Source of the DNA: CAKZQX01 sp034435975 | GTDB taxonomy: Bacteria > Chloroflexota > Chloroflexia > Chloroflexales > Chloroflexaceae | Assembly (NCBI GenBank): GCA_034435975.1 | Contig: DAOTWD010000032.1 | Span: 11,798 to 75,797 of the forward strand | Direction: 5' to 3' | Length of the DNA: 64,000 bases | Shown: piece by piece, positions 53,830 to 62,367 of the stretch | Layout of the letters: the number at the start of each line of letters is the position of its first letter | Numbering within the stretch: the first letter of the stretch is position 1 | Program-made: the position numbers and the translations under genes | The notes under the pieces: model-generated | The model's database searches: none | What the model was told of the DNA's origin: nothing | The model's input: the letters and a program-made list of their open reading frames with translations, nothing else

Positions 53830-54180
53830 CGTAGCATATCTATCCTGGGTTGATCTTGTCCTCTGCTTGAGAGAACCGGTGCCACAGTGCTGTGACTACC
53901 GAAACGGAAGGGGAGTCCACCGTCTGTCAGCAAGTAGCACGTCCCAATAGTTTATTAGGAGACCAGGGCTACAAGGATGATCTCCGGGTCTTCACAGGTG
54001 TTTTAGGATTGCTCAAGCACGCGCTTGAGTATTATGGCGCTGTTTGTCTGAATTTGTCAAGGCTTTGAAAATATATTGCACATACTGCTCCATGCAAAAA
54101 CGATCAGCCATAAACCTACAGGTGATGGGGTGCTTGCGTCCAGCTCATCATCAAGCTTGTTCAGTGAGCAAAATGCTATA
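53830..54180. other. Gap of about 350 bases without a gene
   Basis: No believable ORF or RNA structure was seen. ctcaagcacgcgcttgag at 54012-54029 is a perfect 9-bp palindrome (ctcaagcac/gcgcttgag with one central mismatch) and could be a terminator or operator. Confidence 0.4.
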
Positions 54181-54402
54181 ATGACCATGGTGGCAACAGT
54201 TGAAGCCCACGCTGGTACAGAGGAGGCATTCGTATCTGTGATGAAGCTTGTTCTTCTTCGTGAGGCGTTCTTACTACATAAACTCAGTCCAGAAGATTGC
54301 TGCTGCATAGAATGCAACGGTGGTCTGCTTGATTGTATCGGTAGCGGCAGTATGAAGCAACAAGGTATCGCATACGGTGTGTGCAGAGCGTTTGTTTCAT
54401 AG
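54181..54402 (+). pseudogene. Possible remnant of an ABM-domain monooxygenase gene
   Basis: ATG 54181 begins 'MTMVATVEAHAGTEEAFVSV', closely like the first strand and helix of antibiotic-biosynthesis monooxygenase (ABM) domains, which are about 95 residues. After residue ~24 the sequence departs from the family and becomes Cys-rich ('LSPEDCCCIECN', perhaps a distorted R-x-E-x-GC segment). It stops at 54402 after 73 residues, lacking the later strands. It is best read as a truncated or decayed copy; an intact divergent small gene is the alternative. Confidence 0.35.
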
Positions 54403-54420
54403 CGCAAGGATCCACAATCC

Positions 54421-54440
54421 GCGCGCCCGTGCAGGCGCGC
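54421..54440. terminator. GC-rich hairpin
   Basis: gcgcgcc (54421-54427), loop cgtgca, ggcgcgc (54434-54440): a 7-bp all-GC stem with no following T-run, just upstream of the hydrolase gene. It may limit read-through from upstream. Confidence 0.4.
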
Positions 54441-54516
54441 GCTCAACCGGGTTGAATCAGGGCACTCTGCCCACCGCTGAAGCGTGAGGGTTTCCCCGAC
54501 TAAGAAGGAAGTATTG

Positions 54517-55356
54517 ATGCGTATGCTGACCTCATCGTCACTATCGGTCATACAACCTGGTTGGAGTGATCGGCTACGGCTGAGTTATCTGATGGTGAGT
54601 GAGTCGCAGTCGCCGGTACTACTTGTCCATGGATGGGGTGCCTTTAAGGAATTGTGGTGGAGTACCATGCTCAAGCTGGCACCGTACTATCAGGTGGTTG
54701 CGGTAGATTTACCGGCACATGGTGACTCACCACCCGCCTATCGGTTGACGATACGTGGCCTGGCCGAGGTGCTGGCCGATTTTTGTACAGAACAGGGTTG
54801 GGAGCAGATTGCGCTGGTTGGGCATTCGCTGGGCGGGAACATTGCGCTGGAACTTGCGTTGGCACGACCTGATCTCGTGCAGCGGCTGGTGCTGGTCGAT
54901 GCAGCAATTGATGCGCGGCGGTTGCCGGCTTTTGCCCGCGTGCATGGGTTGCCCGGTTATGGCTGGATGTTATTGCGCCTGCGGATTATGTTCAACACAT
55001 GGATCAGTCTATTCGGGGCCAACATTCCGCACATGCATGGTGGTGGCGTGATTCGGCCCTGGTTGCGGCGGTCGTGGCATATGCGAAAGCATGATCCAGC
55101 CGGTATGCAGTATATTTTGCAAGGATTATTTGCAAACCCGTTGAGTACTCGCCTGCCCCAGGTTCAGGCGACAACGCTGGTGATGTCGGGTCAGTTTGAT
55201 CGGTTGGTTCCGCTGGCACTCTCGCGACAGGTGGCGCAGGCGATTCCTCGTGCGCGACTGGTTGTTATTCCCCACGCGCTGCATAATCCAATGGATGAAC
55301 AACCGGTGCGCTTCGAGCGCGAACTGCTGGCCTTTTTACGCGAGACGGACGTGTGA
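54517..55356 (+). CDS. Alpha/beta hydrolase
   Basis: About 279 residues from ATG 54517, chosen because AAGGAAG is six bases upstream; the frame opens at 54484. Fold signatures: oxyanion 'VLLVHGWGAFKELWWS', 'VVAVDLPAHGDSPPAYRLTI', nucleophile 'QIALVGHSLGGNIALELALA', acid-strand 'TTLVMSGQFDRLVPLALSRQ', and catalytic His in 'VVIPHALHNPMDEQP'. Unlike the relative at 27185, the triad is complete. The substrate is unknown: esterase, lactonase or C-C bond hydrolase. A second hydrolase gene follows 43 bp later on the same strand, so they may be co-transcribed. Confidence 0.88.
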   Translation: MRMLTSSSLSVIQPGWSDRLRLSYLMVSESQSPVLLVHGWGAFKELWWSTMLKLAPYYQVVAVDLPAHGDSPPAYRLTIRGLAEVLADFCTEQGWEQIALVGHSLGGNIALELALARPDLVQRLVLVDAAIDARRLPAFARVHGLPGYGWMLLRLRIMFNTWISLFGANIPHMHGGGVIRPWLRRSWHMRKHDPAGMQYILQGLFANPLSTRLPQVQATTLVMSGQFDRLVPLALSRQVAQAIPRARLVVIPHALHNPMDEQPVRFERELLAFLRETDV

Positions 55357-55399
55357 GACTGGAAGGTACTTTCGATCTGCTGGTATGATATGATATAGT

Positions 55400-56200
55400 G
55401 TGATGGATTTGGATCAGTATCGCACCATCGTGACTGTCACCGGAACGACACCTGCGCAGTTAAGCGTGATCGATATTGGCCCGACCGCAGCTTCCCGTCA
55501 GGACGCTATCGTGTGCGTGCATGGGGCTGCCGGTTGCGCCGAACAGTGGCGCTATCAAGTGCAGCATTTTTGCCCGCGCTATCGAGTGATCGCGCCCGAT
55601 CTGCGCGGGCATGGACAGTCCGAAGCACCCGACTCGGCCTATTCGCTGGAGGAATTTGTGTCGGATTTCAGGCAGATCCTGGCAGTGCTCGAGGTTCCTG
55701 AGCCGTTTATCCTGCTGGCACATTCTTTTGGGGGAGCAGTGGCGCTCACATTTGCTGCCACCGAACCACAGCGTGTCCGCAAGCTGGTGTTGCTGGCTAC
55801 GGCACCGGAAATGTATATTGCTCCGCTCTATCGAGTGCTGATCAAGTTGCCGCTTCCGTTGAGCGTGCTGGAGTGGTTACGGTCGATCCTCTCGCCGCGT
55901 TCGTGTGCGCCAGCCTTTGTCATTCAGCGCGTTTTAATCGGGACGATCTTGCGCTGGAAGGGCTATGATCTGTTACCCACGCTAGCCACGCCAACGCTGG
56001 TGATTGGCGGGCAGTGGGATATGGTGGTTCCGATGATCCTGGCCCGGAAGACTTTTACGCTCTTACCACATGCACAACTGGCAATTGTACCCTCTACCCG
56101 GCATATGCCACACCTGGAGCGCCCGGATGTGGTGAATCGGTTATTGGATCGATTTCTGGGTGTGCCTGCTAGCTGGCGTGATGTGCTTGAATACGAATAA
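55400..56200 (+). CDS. Alpha/beta hydrolase
   Basis: 266 residues (GTG 55400; ATG 55403 is adjacent and equally possible). 'DAIVCVHGAAGCAEQWRYQV' gives the HG oxyanion motif, 'VIAPDLRGHGQSEAPDSAYS' the following strand, 'FILLAHSFGGAVALTFAATE' the nucleophile (AHSFGG), 'LVIGGQWDMVVPMILARKTF' the acid, and 'TRHMPHLERPDVVNRLL' the catalytic His. The set is complete. No clear Shine-Dalgarno sequence is present, so translation may depend on the hydrolase gene just upstream. Substrate unknown. Confidence 0.88.
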   Translation: MMDLDQYRTIVTVTGTTPAQLSVIDIGPTAASRQDAIVCVHGAAGCAEQWRYQVQHFCPRYRVIAPDLRGHGQSEAPDSAYSLEEFVSDFRQILAVLEVPEPFILLAHSFGGAVALTFAATEPQRVRKLVLLATAPEMYIAPLYRVLIKLPLPLSVLEWLRSILSPRSCAPAFVIQRVLIGTILRWKGYDLLPTLATPTLVIGGQWDMVVPMILARKTFTLLPHAQLAIVPSTRHMPHLERPDVVNRLLDRFLGVPASWRDVLEYE

Positions 56201-56286
56201 GCATCCTATTGCACCCTTTGTTCGTGGAAGATAGAGTGAGGCATGCCCTCCGGCCTGTCTCGTGTTGATCAGGTGTTGTATAGCTG

Positions 56287-58350
56287 ATGATAAAAAATCA
56301 ACAACGCTCGACGATTGAGCCCTGGCGGACGGTTGGTACCCGACGTGGGAGGGTCACTGGTACGCACATGACCGGTGCTACACTGCAGGCGGTCAAATCC
56401 TATCTGTTTGATTGGCGGCCCCTGGTGCTAGCCGGTATATGCTGCTTGCTGATGCTGCTCGTTGTTCAGTTCTCGTTTACCTATGTTTTTCGGGTTGGGC
56501 AATCGAACGGGCCAGGCAGCGATTTACCATTCCTCAGTGGCTTTAACGCTGGTGAGAACGCCCATACTGATCGCAGCTTTCGCTGGACACGTGCCCAATC
56601 ACAGATCGAGGTTCCCGGCATTGGGCAACGCGATTTGATTGTTGCAATGCAGATACTCTCGCACCAAGCGCAATGGCACCCCGATATATCCCCACCGGTG
56701 GTTGCCATACAACTGGGCAATCGTACGCCAGTACCGATTACGCTGCGCCAGGAAGAGGCGCACTACCTGTTCTTTGTGCCAGCATCGGTGCTGGAGCGCG
56801 GAACATTGCGTATGCAGTTGACGACCACGCCCTGGCAAAATGAGCTTGACCGGCGCTCGGAACTGGGAGTGGCTATGGGCCGCTGGTTGACCATCCGTAG
56901 TACGCTAACCAGTGGCATGGTGTGGCCCGATCGGTTGTTGATCCTGGCATGGCCGCTCAGTCTCATATTATTCTGGCTGGTGCTGCGGAGCCTGGGATTT
57001 ACTGCTGATGGCTCGTTTCTGGCGTTGCTGCCCCTGGTGGTGCTGCTGCCGTTGCTTACCCTGTTCGAGGCGCCGCGACTGGCTTTTGGCAGTGTGTGGA
57101 TTATCCAGGTCGGGTTGATGTGTATCGCGTTTGCGCTGCTTGTGCGCTGGCTGGTACCGCGCTTACTCCAGCACCTGGGGGTGGCACCCCCACCAGCGAT
57201 CCTGCGCTGGCTGTTGCTCCTGATGGTGCTGACCTTTGCGCTCAAGTATGGTGCGCGGCTGTATCCTGAGGCGATGCAAGGCGATCTGCAACTCCACGTT
57301 AATCGCTATATTATGACCATCCACGGGCGCTTTTTTATCCGTGCCCAGCATCGCGGTCTCCCGTTTCCCTTTCCTAATGGCCTGTATGTGATGATCGCGC
57401 CCTTAACTCTGACCGGGTTCGGTATTCACTTCTTGTTTGAGGTGACAGCCGGGTTGTTTGAGTCCGCCATGGTGCTGCTGCTATATGTATTCATCGCTCG
57501 CCTGATGCACAGTCCACGCTATGGTCTCCTTACGGCGGCCACCTATGCGCTGGTACCAGCTGGTTTTATGACCACCTGGTTTGCATTTGAGACGCAGGTC
57601 GCTGCGCTCTGGTTTTCGACGCTGCTCATGACGGTGCTCGTGCTGCGCTGGCCGGACTATAGCGACTGGTGGACGTGGGGCATGCTGGTGGTTCTCTTTG
57701 CGCAGGCGTTTCTGGGGCATATCGGGCAGTTTATCAATACGGTTCTGCTGGGGTTGCTCGTTGTCCCAGTGCTGTGGTGGCGCTATACCAGTCCGCTTGA
57801 GCGCTGCGGAACGCTCCGGATCCTCGGGGCCGGGGTGGTGGCAGGTCTGTTTGCGGGGCTGTTTTACTATAGTCGCTTCACCGGTCTATTTCTCGATCAG
57901 TTCCAGGGCATGGCTGATGGTGGGTTGAATGCACTGACGGGCCGTGAGCCGATCCCGCGTGAGGCAACGCTGGCGGCATTGTGGCAGCATGGGTTGATCG
58001 ATCACTTCGGCTTTTTTCCGATGCTGTTGGCATTGATCGGTGCGATCATCGTGTTCGATACCCGCGTGCGACAATCGATTCTGACCCCGCTGATCTGGGG
58101 TACGTTTCTGGTCGCCGCTTCACAGGCTGTTTTGCCGTTGATCACCCTCTCGTCAATCACAACGCGCTGGCTGCTGTTTGCGACCTGGGCGATCTGTGTG
58201 TCGGCGACGATCGGCTTGTCCTGGCTCTGGCGGCGTGGACGTAGTGCGCGAGTGGTCTCCATAGTGATGGCAGGATATGTGGGTTGGATCACGCTGGGTG
58301 TATGGATCAATGCGATGGTTTTTCGTACAGCACCGGTTGAGCCATTTTAG
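56287..58350 (+). CDS. Large polytopic membrane protein, possible GT-C-like
   Basis: 687 residues. After a basic N-terminus and a membrane segment ('VLAGICCLLMLLVVQFSFTY') comes an extracytoplasmic beta-rich region (~residues 75-205) with 'GIGQRDLIVAMQIL' and 'PPVVAIQLGNRTPVPITLRQ'. About eleven membrane segments follow. 'LYPEAMQGDLQLHVNRYIMT' and 'LPFPFPNGLYVMIAPLTLTG' between membrane helices recall the acidic outer loop of GT-C enzymes, but no firm family is recognised. Its stop codon overlaps the end of the convergent anti-sigma gene by four bases. It may handle surface glycans. Confidence 0.68.
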   Translation: MIKNQQRSTIEPWRTVGTRRGRVTGTHMTGATLQAVKSYLFDWRPLVLAGICCLLMLLVVQFSFTYVFRVGQSNGPGSDLPFLSGFNAGENAHTDRSFRWTRAQSQIEVPGIGQRDLIVAMQILSHQAQWHPDISPPVVAIQLGNRTPVPITLRQEEAHYLFFVPASVLERGTLRMQLTTTPWQNELDRRSELGVAMGRWLTIRSTLTSGMVWPDRLLILAWPLSLILFWLVLRSLGFTADGSFLALLPLVVLLPLLTLFEAPRLAFGSVWIIQVGLMCIAFALLVRWLVPRLLQHLGVAPPPAILRWLLLLMVLTFALKYGARLYPEAMQGDLQLHVNRYIMTIHGRFFIRAQHRGLPFPFPNGLYVMIAPLTLTGFGIHFLFEVTAGLFESAMVLLLYVFIARLMHSPRYGLLTAATYALVPAGFMTTWFAFETQVAALWFSTLLMTVLVLRWPDYSDWWTWGMLVVLFAQAFLGHIGQFINTVLLGLLVVPVLWWRYTSPLERCGTLRILGAGVVAGLFAGLFYYSRFTGLFLDQFQGMADGGLNALTGREPIPREATLAALWQHGLIDHFGFFPMLLALIGAIIVFDTRVRQSILTPLIWGTFLVAASQAVLPLITLSSITTRWLLFATWAICVSATIGLSWLWRRGRSARVVSIVMAGYVGWITLGVWINAMVFRTAPVEPF

Positions 58351-59264
58351 AGCGAGCCTTCGAGAATGACCGTTCCACCAGGATCGTCACCACCGGAGGC
58401 TGGTTCGAGGGTCAGCATTACCTGGCTGAAGACATTGATCGCATCGGGCGCAGTGATGGTCAGGCGGGCCAATCCGTCTGATTCGGCCGTTACGGTGCCG
58501 ACAGCGATTTGATCATGGTCATCAGCCAGCCAGAAGCGGTAGACCATGCCGGGGGGGAGTGGTTGTAGCCCGCGAAACAGAACGACGGCCTCCCGCTGAC
58601 CGGGACGCATATACATCGCTCCATCAGCATTGATCGTAGTATCAACTGCAACCAGATCACGGGTGGCTACGCCGGGCGCGGTGACAAACGTAAACACGAA
58701 CCGCTCCTCTGAAAACAACTGCATCAACGTGGTCACTTCCTGCGCAGTCGCTTGCAACTGGGTCTCGATTGCCTGTTGTTCGGTGTTCAGCGCAACCAGT
58801 GCCTGCTGCATCTGGGCGAGGTCGGCACGAGTCTGCGCTAACTCGGATTGTAATGCGGTATTAACCTGTGTCAGTTCAGCCAGACGCAACTGGTGCGAAC
58901 GAATCAGCACTGCGAGGGGCATCAGGAGCAGGAGCGTGATGACGAAGGTTGGCACGAAAGCACGCCAGCCAGATAACCACGCGAAGCGCCGTGCCGGATG
59001 CGTGGTGGGTGCTGAAGGTGCTGTCCTGGACTGGCTGGCGGCAATACGTGCCAGCAGTTGCCGGCGTGTGCGCAACGGCGGTTCGACCGGTGGAACCGCA
59101 TAAGGCAAGAGCGCCACAACATCCTGTAATTCTTGCAGTTCATCCTGACTCTCAGCCACCTGTTTGAGATGTTCTGTAACGAACCGCATCTCTTCGGTTT
59201 CGAGTGTGTCAGGGGCACCGGCTGTAACCTGTTTTTTGCTGTGCTGGTCGTCCACGTGATTCAT
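58347..59264 (-). CDS. Anti-sigma factor, RskA-like
   Basis: About 305 residues from ATG 59264, which lies 13 bp after the sigma factor stop codon. The cytoplasmic N-terminal ~90 residues ('EEMRFVTEHLKQVAESQDEL') would hold the sigma factor. A membrane segment 'AFVPTFVITLLLLMPLAVLI' is followed by a coiled coil ('LQSELAQTRADLAQMQQALV') and a C-terminal beta domain: 'GAMYMRPGQREAVVLFRGLQ', 'GMVYRFWLADDHDQIAVGTV'. That domain is the RskA (anti-sigma-K) domain. No HxxxCxxC zinc motif is present. Release by regulated proteolysis after an outside signal is the general model for such proteins. Confidence 0.87.
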   Translation of the reverse strand: MNHVDDQHSKKQVTAGAPDTLETEEMRFVTEHLKQVAESQDELQELQDVVALLPYAVPPVEPPLRTRRQLLARIAASQSRTAPSAPTTHPARRFAWLSGWRAFVPTFVITLLLLMPLAVLIRSHQLRLAELTQVNTALQSELAQTRADLAQMQQALVALNTEQQAIETQLQATAQEVTTLMQLFSEERFVFTFVTAPGVATRDLVAVDTTINADGAMYMRPGQREAVVLFRGLQPLPPGMVYRFWLADDHDQIAVGTVTAESDGLARLTITAPDAINVFSQVMLTLEPASGGDDPGGTVILEGSL

Positions 59265-59277
59265 GGCGCCATTGTCT

Positions 59278-59889
59278 CTATTGACCTTCCTGACCCAATC
59301 CCTGGTCATGAAGAAACTGCCGAATTTTCTGTAGTCCCAGGCGAATACGAGTTTTGACCGTGCCAATTGGATTATTAAGCTGCCGGGCTATTTCGCGTTG
59401 TGATAATCCCCCAAAATAGGCAAGCTCGATCGCCTCCCGTTGATCGTCCGGAAGATTCTGAAGCGCATTGCGAATTAACCGTCGTTGCTCAGCTTGCCAG
59501 ATCAGCGCATCCACATCTTGCTCATCGTCAGCAACGTTCATAATCACAGGATAATCTGGATGAACCGTGGCGGCTGGCGGGCGTGAGCGGCGGCGGCGTA
59601 ACTCATCAATGCACAGGTTGTGGGCAATTCCAAACAGCCATGGCGCAAAATGTCCTTGATCGACCCGAAAGGTCGCACTGCGCTGCCAGACGCGCCAGAA
59701 AGATTCCTGAACGACTTCTTCTGCCAGATCGGCATTGGCCAGTATGCGCAACGACAGCCCATAGACCACTCGAGCGTAACGATCGTAGAGTTGCTCCAGA
59801 GCGTAACTGTTCCCGGCAATTACCTGTGCCATGAGTGCCTCATCGTCTAGAAAAGACGGAGCACGCACCCGCTGGTGAACCCTGGTCAA
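59278..59889 (-). CDS. ECF sigma factor (SigK-like)
   Basis: About 203 residues. The chosen start is TTG 59889, with GAGG seven bases upstream; the open frame to 59958 has no better site. Region 2: 'LEQLYDRYARVVYGLSLRIL', 'LAEEVVQESFWRVWQRSATF' and 'FAPWLFGIAHNLCIDELRRR'. Region 4: 'LPDDQREAIELAYFGGLSQR' and 'EIARQLNNPIGTVKTRIRLG', the helix-turn-helix for the -35 box. It is co-transcribed with the RskA-like anti-sigma gene 13 bp downstream. Its regulon is unknown; it may recognise its own promoter. Confidence 0.94.
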   Translation of the reverse strand: MTRVHQRVRAPSFLDDEALMAQVIAGNSYALEQLYDRYARVVYGLSLRILANADLAEEVVQESFWRVWQRSATFRVDQGHFAPWLFGIAHNLCIDELRRRRSRPPAATVHPDYPVIMNVADDEQDVDALIWQAEQRRLIRNALQNLPDDQREAIELAYFGGLSQREIARQLNNPIGTVKTRIRLGLQKIRQFLHDQGLGQEGQ

Positions 59890-60063
59890 GACGTGAACCT
59901 CTGGTTTCTGTAGATCATCATAACATATACGGCACGCCGATGGGAGAGTGTACCACAACTTCTGTCCTTATCGCACATCAATGAGCTGCATTATACACGA
60001 TATTTGATGGTTCCAGCATTTGGTAGTCTAGATTACAGACAACCGTGCATAAATTGTGCAAAA

Positions 60064-60103
60064 TATTGACAAGATTTGTTCCAATATAGACAAAAGCTGT
60101 GCA
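60064..60103. promoter_or_regulatory. Repeated GACAA-type sites upstream of polyprenyl synthetase gene
   Basis: gacaagatttgttcc (60068-60082) and gacaaaagctgtgca (60089-60103) are spaced exactly 21 bp, two helical turns. gacaaccgtgca occurs at 60039-60050. atattgacaa-n3-ttgt is shared with 62164-62182 upstream of the sigma factor gene. This suggests a common DNA-binding factor, or a promoter -35 box (ttgaca). Confidence 0.4.
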
Positions 60104-60240
60104 TCTCATCAGAAGAGGCAAGGATGCAACGAAGTGCGGATGCAACGAAGCAAAGGAACGATATGGCAAAGACATATCGTCGCATCCACGCTTCGTCACA
60201 CCCACGTTCCCCTGGCCTCCTCACAGAAGGGTGTTGCCGA

Positions 60241-61359
60241 ATGGCTATATATAACGAAGATCATACCGATCCAGTCGCCGTAGTGCCAGACACGGTCGGT
60301 ATGCTTGAAAAGCAGTGGTCTCTCTCAGATCCCTATCCTGCGGTGAATAACCAGCCGGAACAGTCACGGCATACGATGAGCGTGGCGGCTATTCTGGAAG
60401 AGGCACAGATCACAACCGACCTGGCAGCCATTGAGAGCCTGTTATGGGAACGTATGCAATCACGGTCTGATCTGCTCACTGCTGCCGGAGTACATACCGT
60501 CCTGGCAGGTGGTAAGCGTCTGCGGGCAGCTCTGACCGTACTGGCCGCCCGGTCATGTCGTTATAACCAGCATTATCCTCATCATGAGGTGATGCACGCG
60601 GCTGCCGCCGTCGAGCTTATCCATGCCGCGTCGCTCGTTCATGATGACCTGGTGGATCGAGCGGCGTATCGCCGTGGGCGTGTCACGGTGCATGTCCGTT
60701 GGGACGACGAGGTAGCGTTGATGCTAGGGGATTATCTGTTTGCGCTCGGCGCGGCTGAGATGTCGCGCTTGAGTGACCGACGGATTATCGCCTTCTATGC
60801 CGAAGCGGTACAAACGATTGTGGCTGGTGAACTTAGCCCGGTAACATGTGTTGCTCCGTTTGCAGTAGCCCGGCAGCAGTATCTGTACAAAACCCGCTGC
60901 AAGACGGCAGCACTGTTTGCTGCCGCGTGTAAAGCAGGTATGGCTGCTGGCGGTGGTCGTGATGCAGACATTGAGGCCGCAGGTGGCTATGGGCAGGCGG
61001 TGGGTATGGCGTTTCAAATTGCCGATGATGTTCTGGATTTTGTGGGTACCGAGGCGGTACTGGGCAAGCCAGCCGGCAATGATCTACGCCAGGGGACGAT
61101 CACCCTGCCGCTGATTTATGCCGTTGCCAATGGTGGTAGTGCCGCATTGACCACGATAGTCCAAGATCCTGCGCCATCCGATACGGCACTGAATGCGGCG
61201 GTCGCGGAGGTTATTGACCGTGGTGGCGTCGAACGAGCGCGTGCTGATGCGCAGCAGTATATTCGGCAGGCCGTCGCCCATCTCAGTCACTTTCCCGCCT
61301 CACGTGCGCGCCAGGCGCTGATCGATCTGGCAGCATTTGTGGTGGAACGACAGCAGTAA
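60241..61359 (+). CDS. Polyprenyl (isoprenyl) diphosphate synthase
   Basis: About 372 residues from ATG 60241, with AAGGG upstream; the longer frame from 60076 crosses the repeated regulatory sites. The fold is trans-prenyltransferase: 'VLAGGKRLRAALTVLAARSC', first Asp-rich motif 'ASLVHDDLVDRAAYRRGR' (DDxxD), 'LMLGDYLFALGAAEMSR', and the second in 'MAFQIADDVLDFVGTEA' (DDxxD), then 'GKPAGNDLRQGTITLPL'. It condenses isopentenyl diphosphate with an allylic primer to make a long-chain prenyl diphosphate for quinone or carrier lipid. The N-terminal ~65 residues are an extra acidic tail. It is probably co-transcribed with the SDR gene 14 bp downstream. Confidence 0.93.
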   Translation: MAIYNEDHTDPVAVVPDTVGMLEKQWSLSDPYPAVNNQPEQSRHTMSVAAILEEAQITTDLAAIESLLWERMQSRSDLLTAAGVHTVLAGGKRLRAALTVLAARSCRYNQHYPHHEVMHAAAAVELIHAASLVHDDLVDRAAYRRGRVTVHVRWDDEVALMLGDYLFALGAAEMSRLSDRRIIAFYAEAVQTIVAGELSPVTCVAPFAVARQQYLYKTRCKTAALFAAACKAGMAAGGGRDADIEAAGGYGQAVGMAFQIADDVLDFVGTEAVLGKPAGNDLRQGTITLPLIYAVANGGSAALTTIVQDPAPSDTALNAAVAEVIDRGGVERARADAQQYIRQAVAHLSHFPASRARQALIDLAAFVVERQQ

Positions 61360-61373
61360 GGAGGATATATTTT

Positions 61374-62090
61374 ATGCAACTGGCGGGAAAAACAGCCGTC
61401 ATTACCGGTGCTGGCCGTGGTCTGGGCCGGGCCATTGCCCTGGCCTATGCACGTGAGGGCGCGGCGGTCGTCGTTGCTGCCCGTAGCACCGACGAGATTG
61501 CCGAGACGGTCTGGTTGATCGAAGAATTGGGGCAGCGCGGGCTGGCGGTGCCAGTTGATATACGCGATACCCTCCAGATCAAGAACCTGGTCACGCAGGC
61601 ACTCACCATCACTGGCCGGGTTGATGTGCTGGTGAACAGTGCCGGAGTCGGGCTACGGTTGCCCTTTCAAGAGACCCCGGAACATCTGTGGGATCTGGTG
61701 TTTGATACTTTGTTAAAAGGGGTGTATCTGGTAACGCAACAGTTTTTACCGTATTTTATTGCTCAGAGCAACGGTAACATTATTAATATTGGGGCACCAC
61801 TGGAACGCATTGCCGTTCCGGGCTTTGCAGCCTACTGTGCGGCCAAATATGGTGTGGAAGGGTTAACCCGCGTGTTAGCCAGAGAAGTTCGGCGTTATGG
61901 CATCAATGTCAATGTGTTGCATCCGGGGGGATTTGTGGCTACGCGTATGGTACGCGAAACGGTTCCCGAAGCACGTCAGGGCTTGCTGGCTGTCGACAGT
62001 ATGGACAGTGCCGCCATCGCGCTGGCAGCGCAGGGGCCACGTGGCCGCACCGGGCAGGTTATTGATGCCCGGCGCTGGGGTCAGGACTGA
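61374..62090 (+). CDS. Short-chain dehydrogenase/reductase-like protein lacking catalytic Ser and Asn
   Basis: 238 residues with AAGGAGG upstream. The cofactor site is good: 'VITGAGRGLGRAIALAYARE' (TGxxxGxG) and 'VDVLVNSAGVGLRLPF' (NSAG for NNAG). The active site keeps Tyr154 and Lys158 in 'AAYCAAKYGVEGL', but the serine 13 residues before Tyr is Ala141 ('INIGAPLERI'), and the helix position of the usual Asn has Leu ('FDTLLKGVYLVTQQ'). Two of four classical catalytic residues are therefore absent, and normal reduction is doubtful. It follows the polyprenyl synthetase by 14 bp, perhaps with a role in isoprenoid metabolism. Confidence 0.83.
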   Translation: MQLAGKTAVITGAGRGLGRAIALAYAREGAAVVVAARSTDEIAETVWLIEELGQRGLAVPVDIRDTLQIKNLVTQALTITGRVDVLVNSAGVGLRLPFQETPEHLWDLVFDTLLKGVYLVTQQFLPYFIAQSNGNIINIGAPLERIAVPGFAAYCAAKYGVEGLTRVLAREVRRYGINVNVLHPGGFVATRMVRETVPEARQGLLAVDSMDSAAIALAAQGPRGRTGQVIDARRWGQD

Positions 62091-62163
62091 GGGGGCAGGT
62101 GCTGGTGCAAGCGACATCACTGCTAGTGATGCAACCTCAGTATTGGTATAATCGTCTAAAAGA

Positions 62164-62182
62164 TATTGACAAAGCTTGTGCA
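62164..62182 (+). promoter_or_regulatory. ATATTGACAA-type site upstream of the sigma factor gene
   Basis: atattgacaaagcttgtgca shares atattgacaa-n3-ttgt-n-c with 60064-60082. It includes a TTGACA box and the near-palindrome acaaagcttgt. It lies about 190 bp before the sigma factor start. The rest of the 62091-62367 gap has no gene. Confidence 0.35.
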
Positions 62183-62367
62183 AACAGGCTACATCCAGAC
62201 ATCAGTCTGGTACGTAGCATTAGATAAAATAGTATATATCTATACTTTCTATAGATCACGTTTCTATTTGATCACGCCACAGGTAACGCGGAGCCTGTTC
62301 GTGCATCGCTTGCATCGCTGTGGCACTATGGGTTAGTCTCCCTGGGGAGCTATCCAGGAGGGTTACT

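Noticed and set aside
54057..54551. 164-codon minus-strand ORF
   Set aside because: Antisense to the ABM-like remnant and to the hydrolase start; serine-rich with no family pattern.
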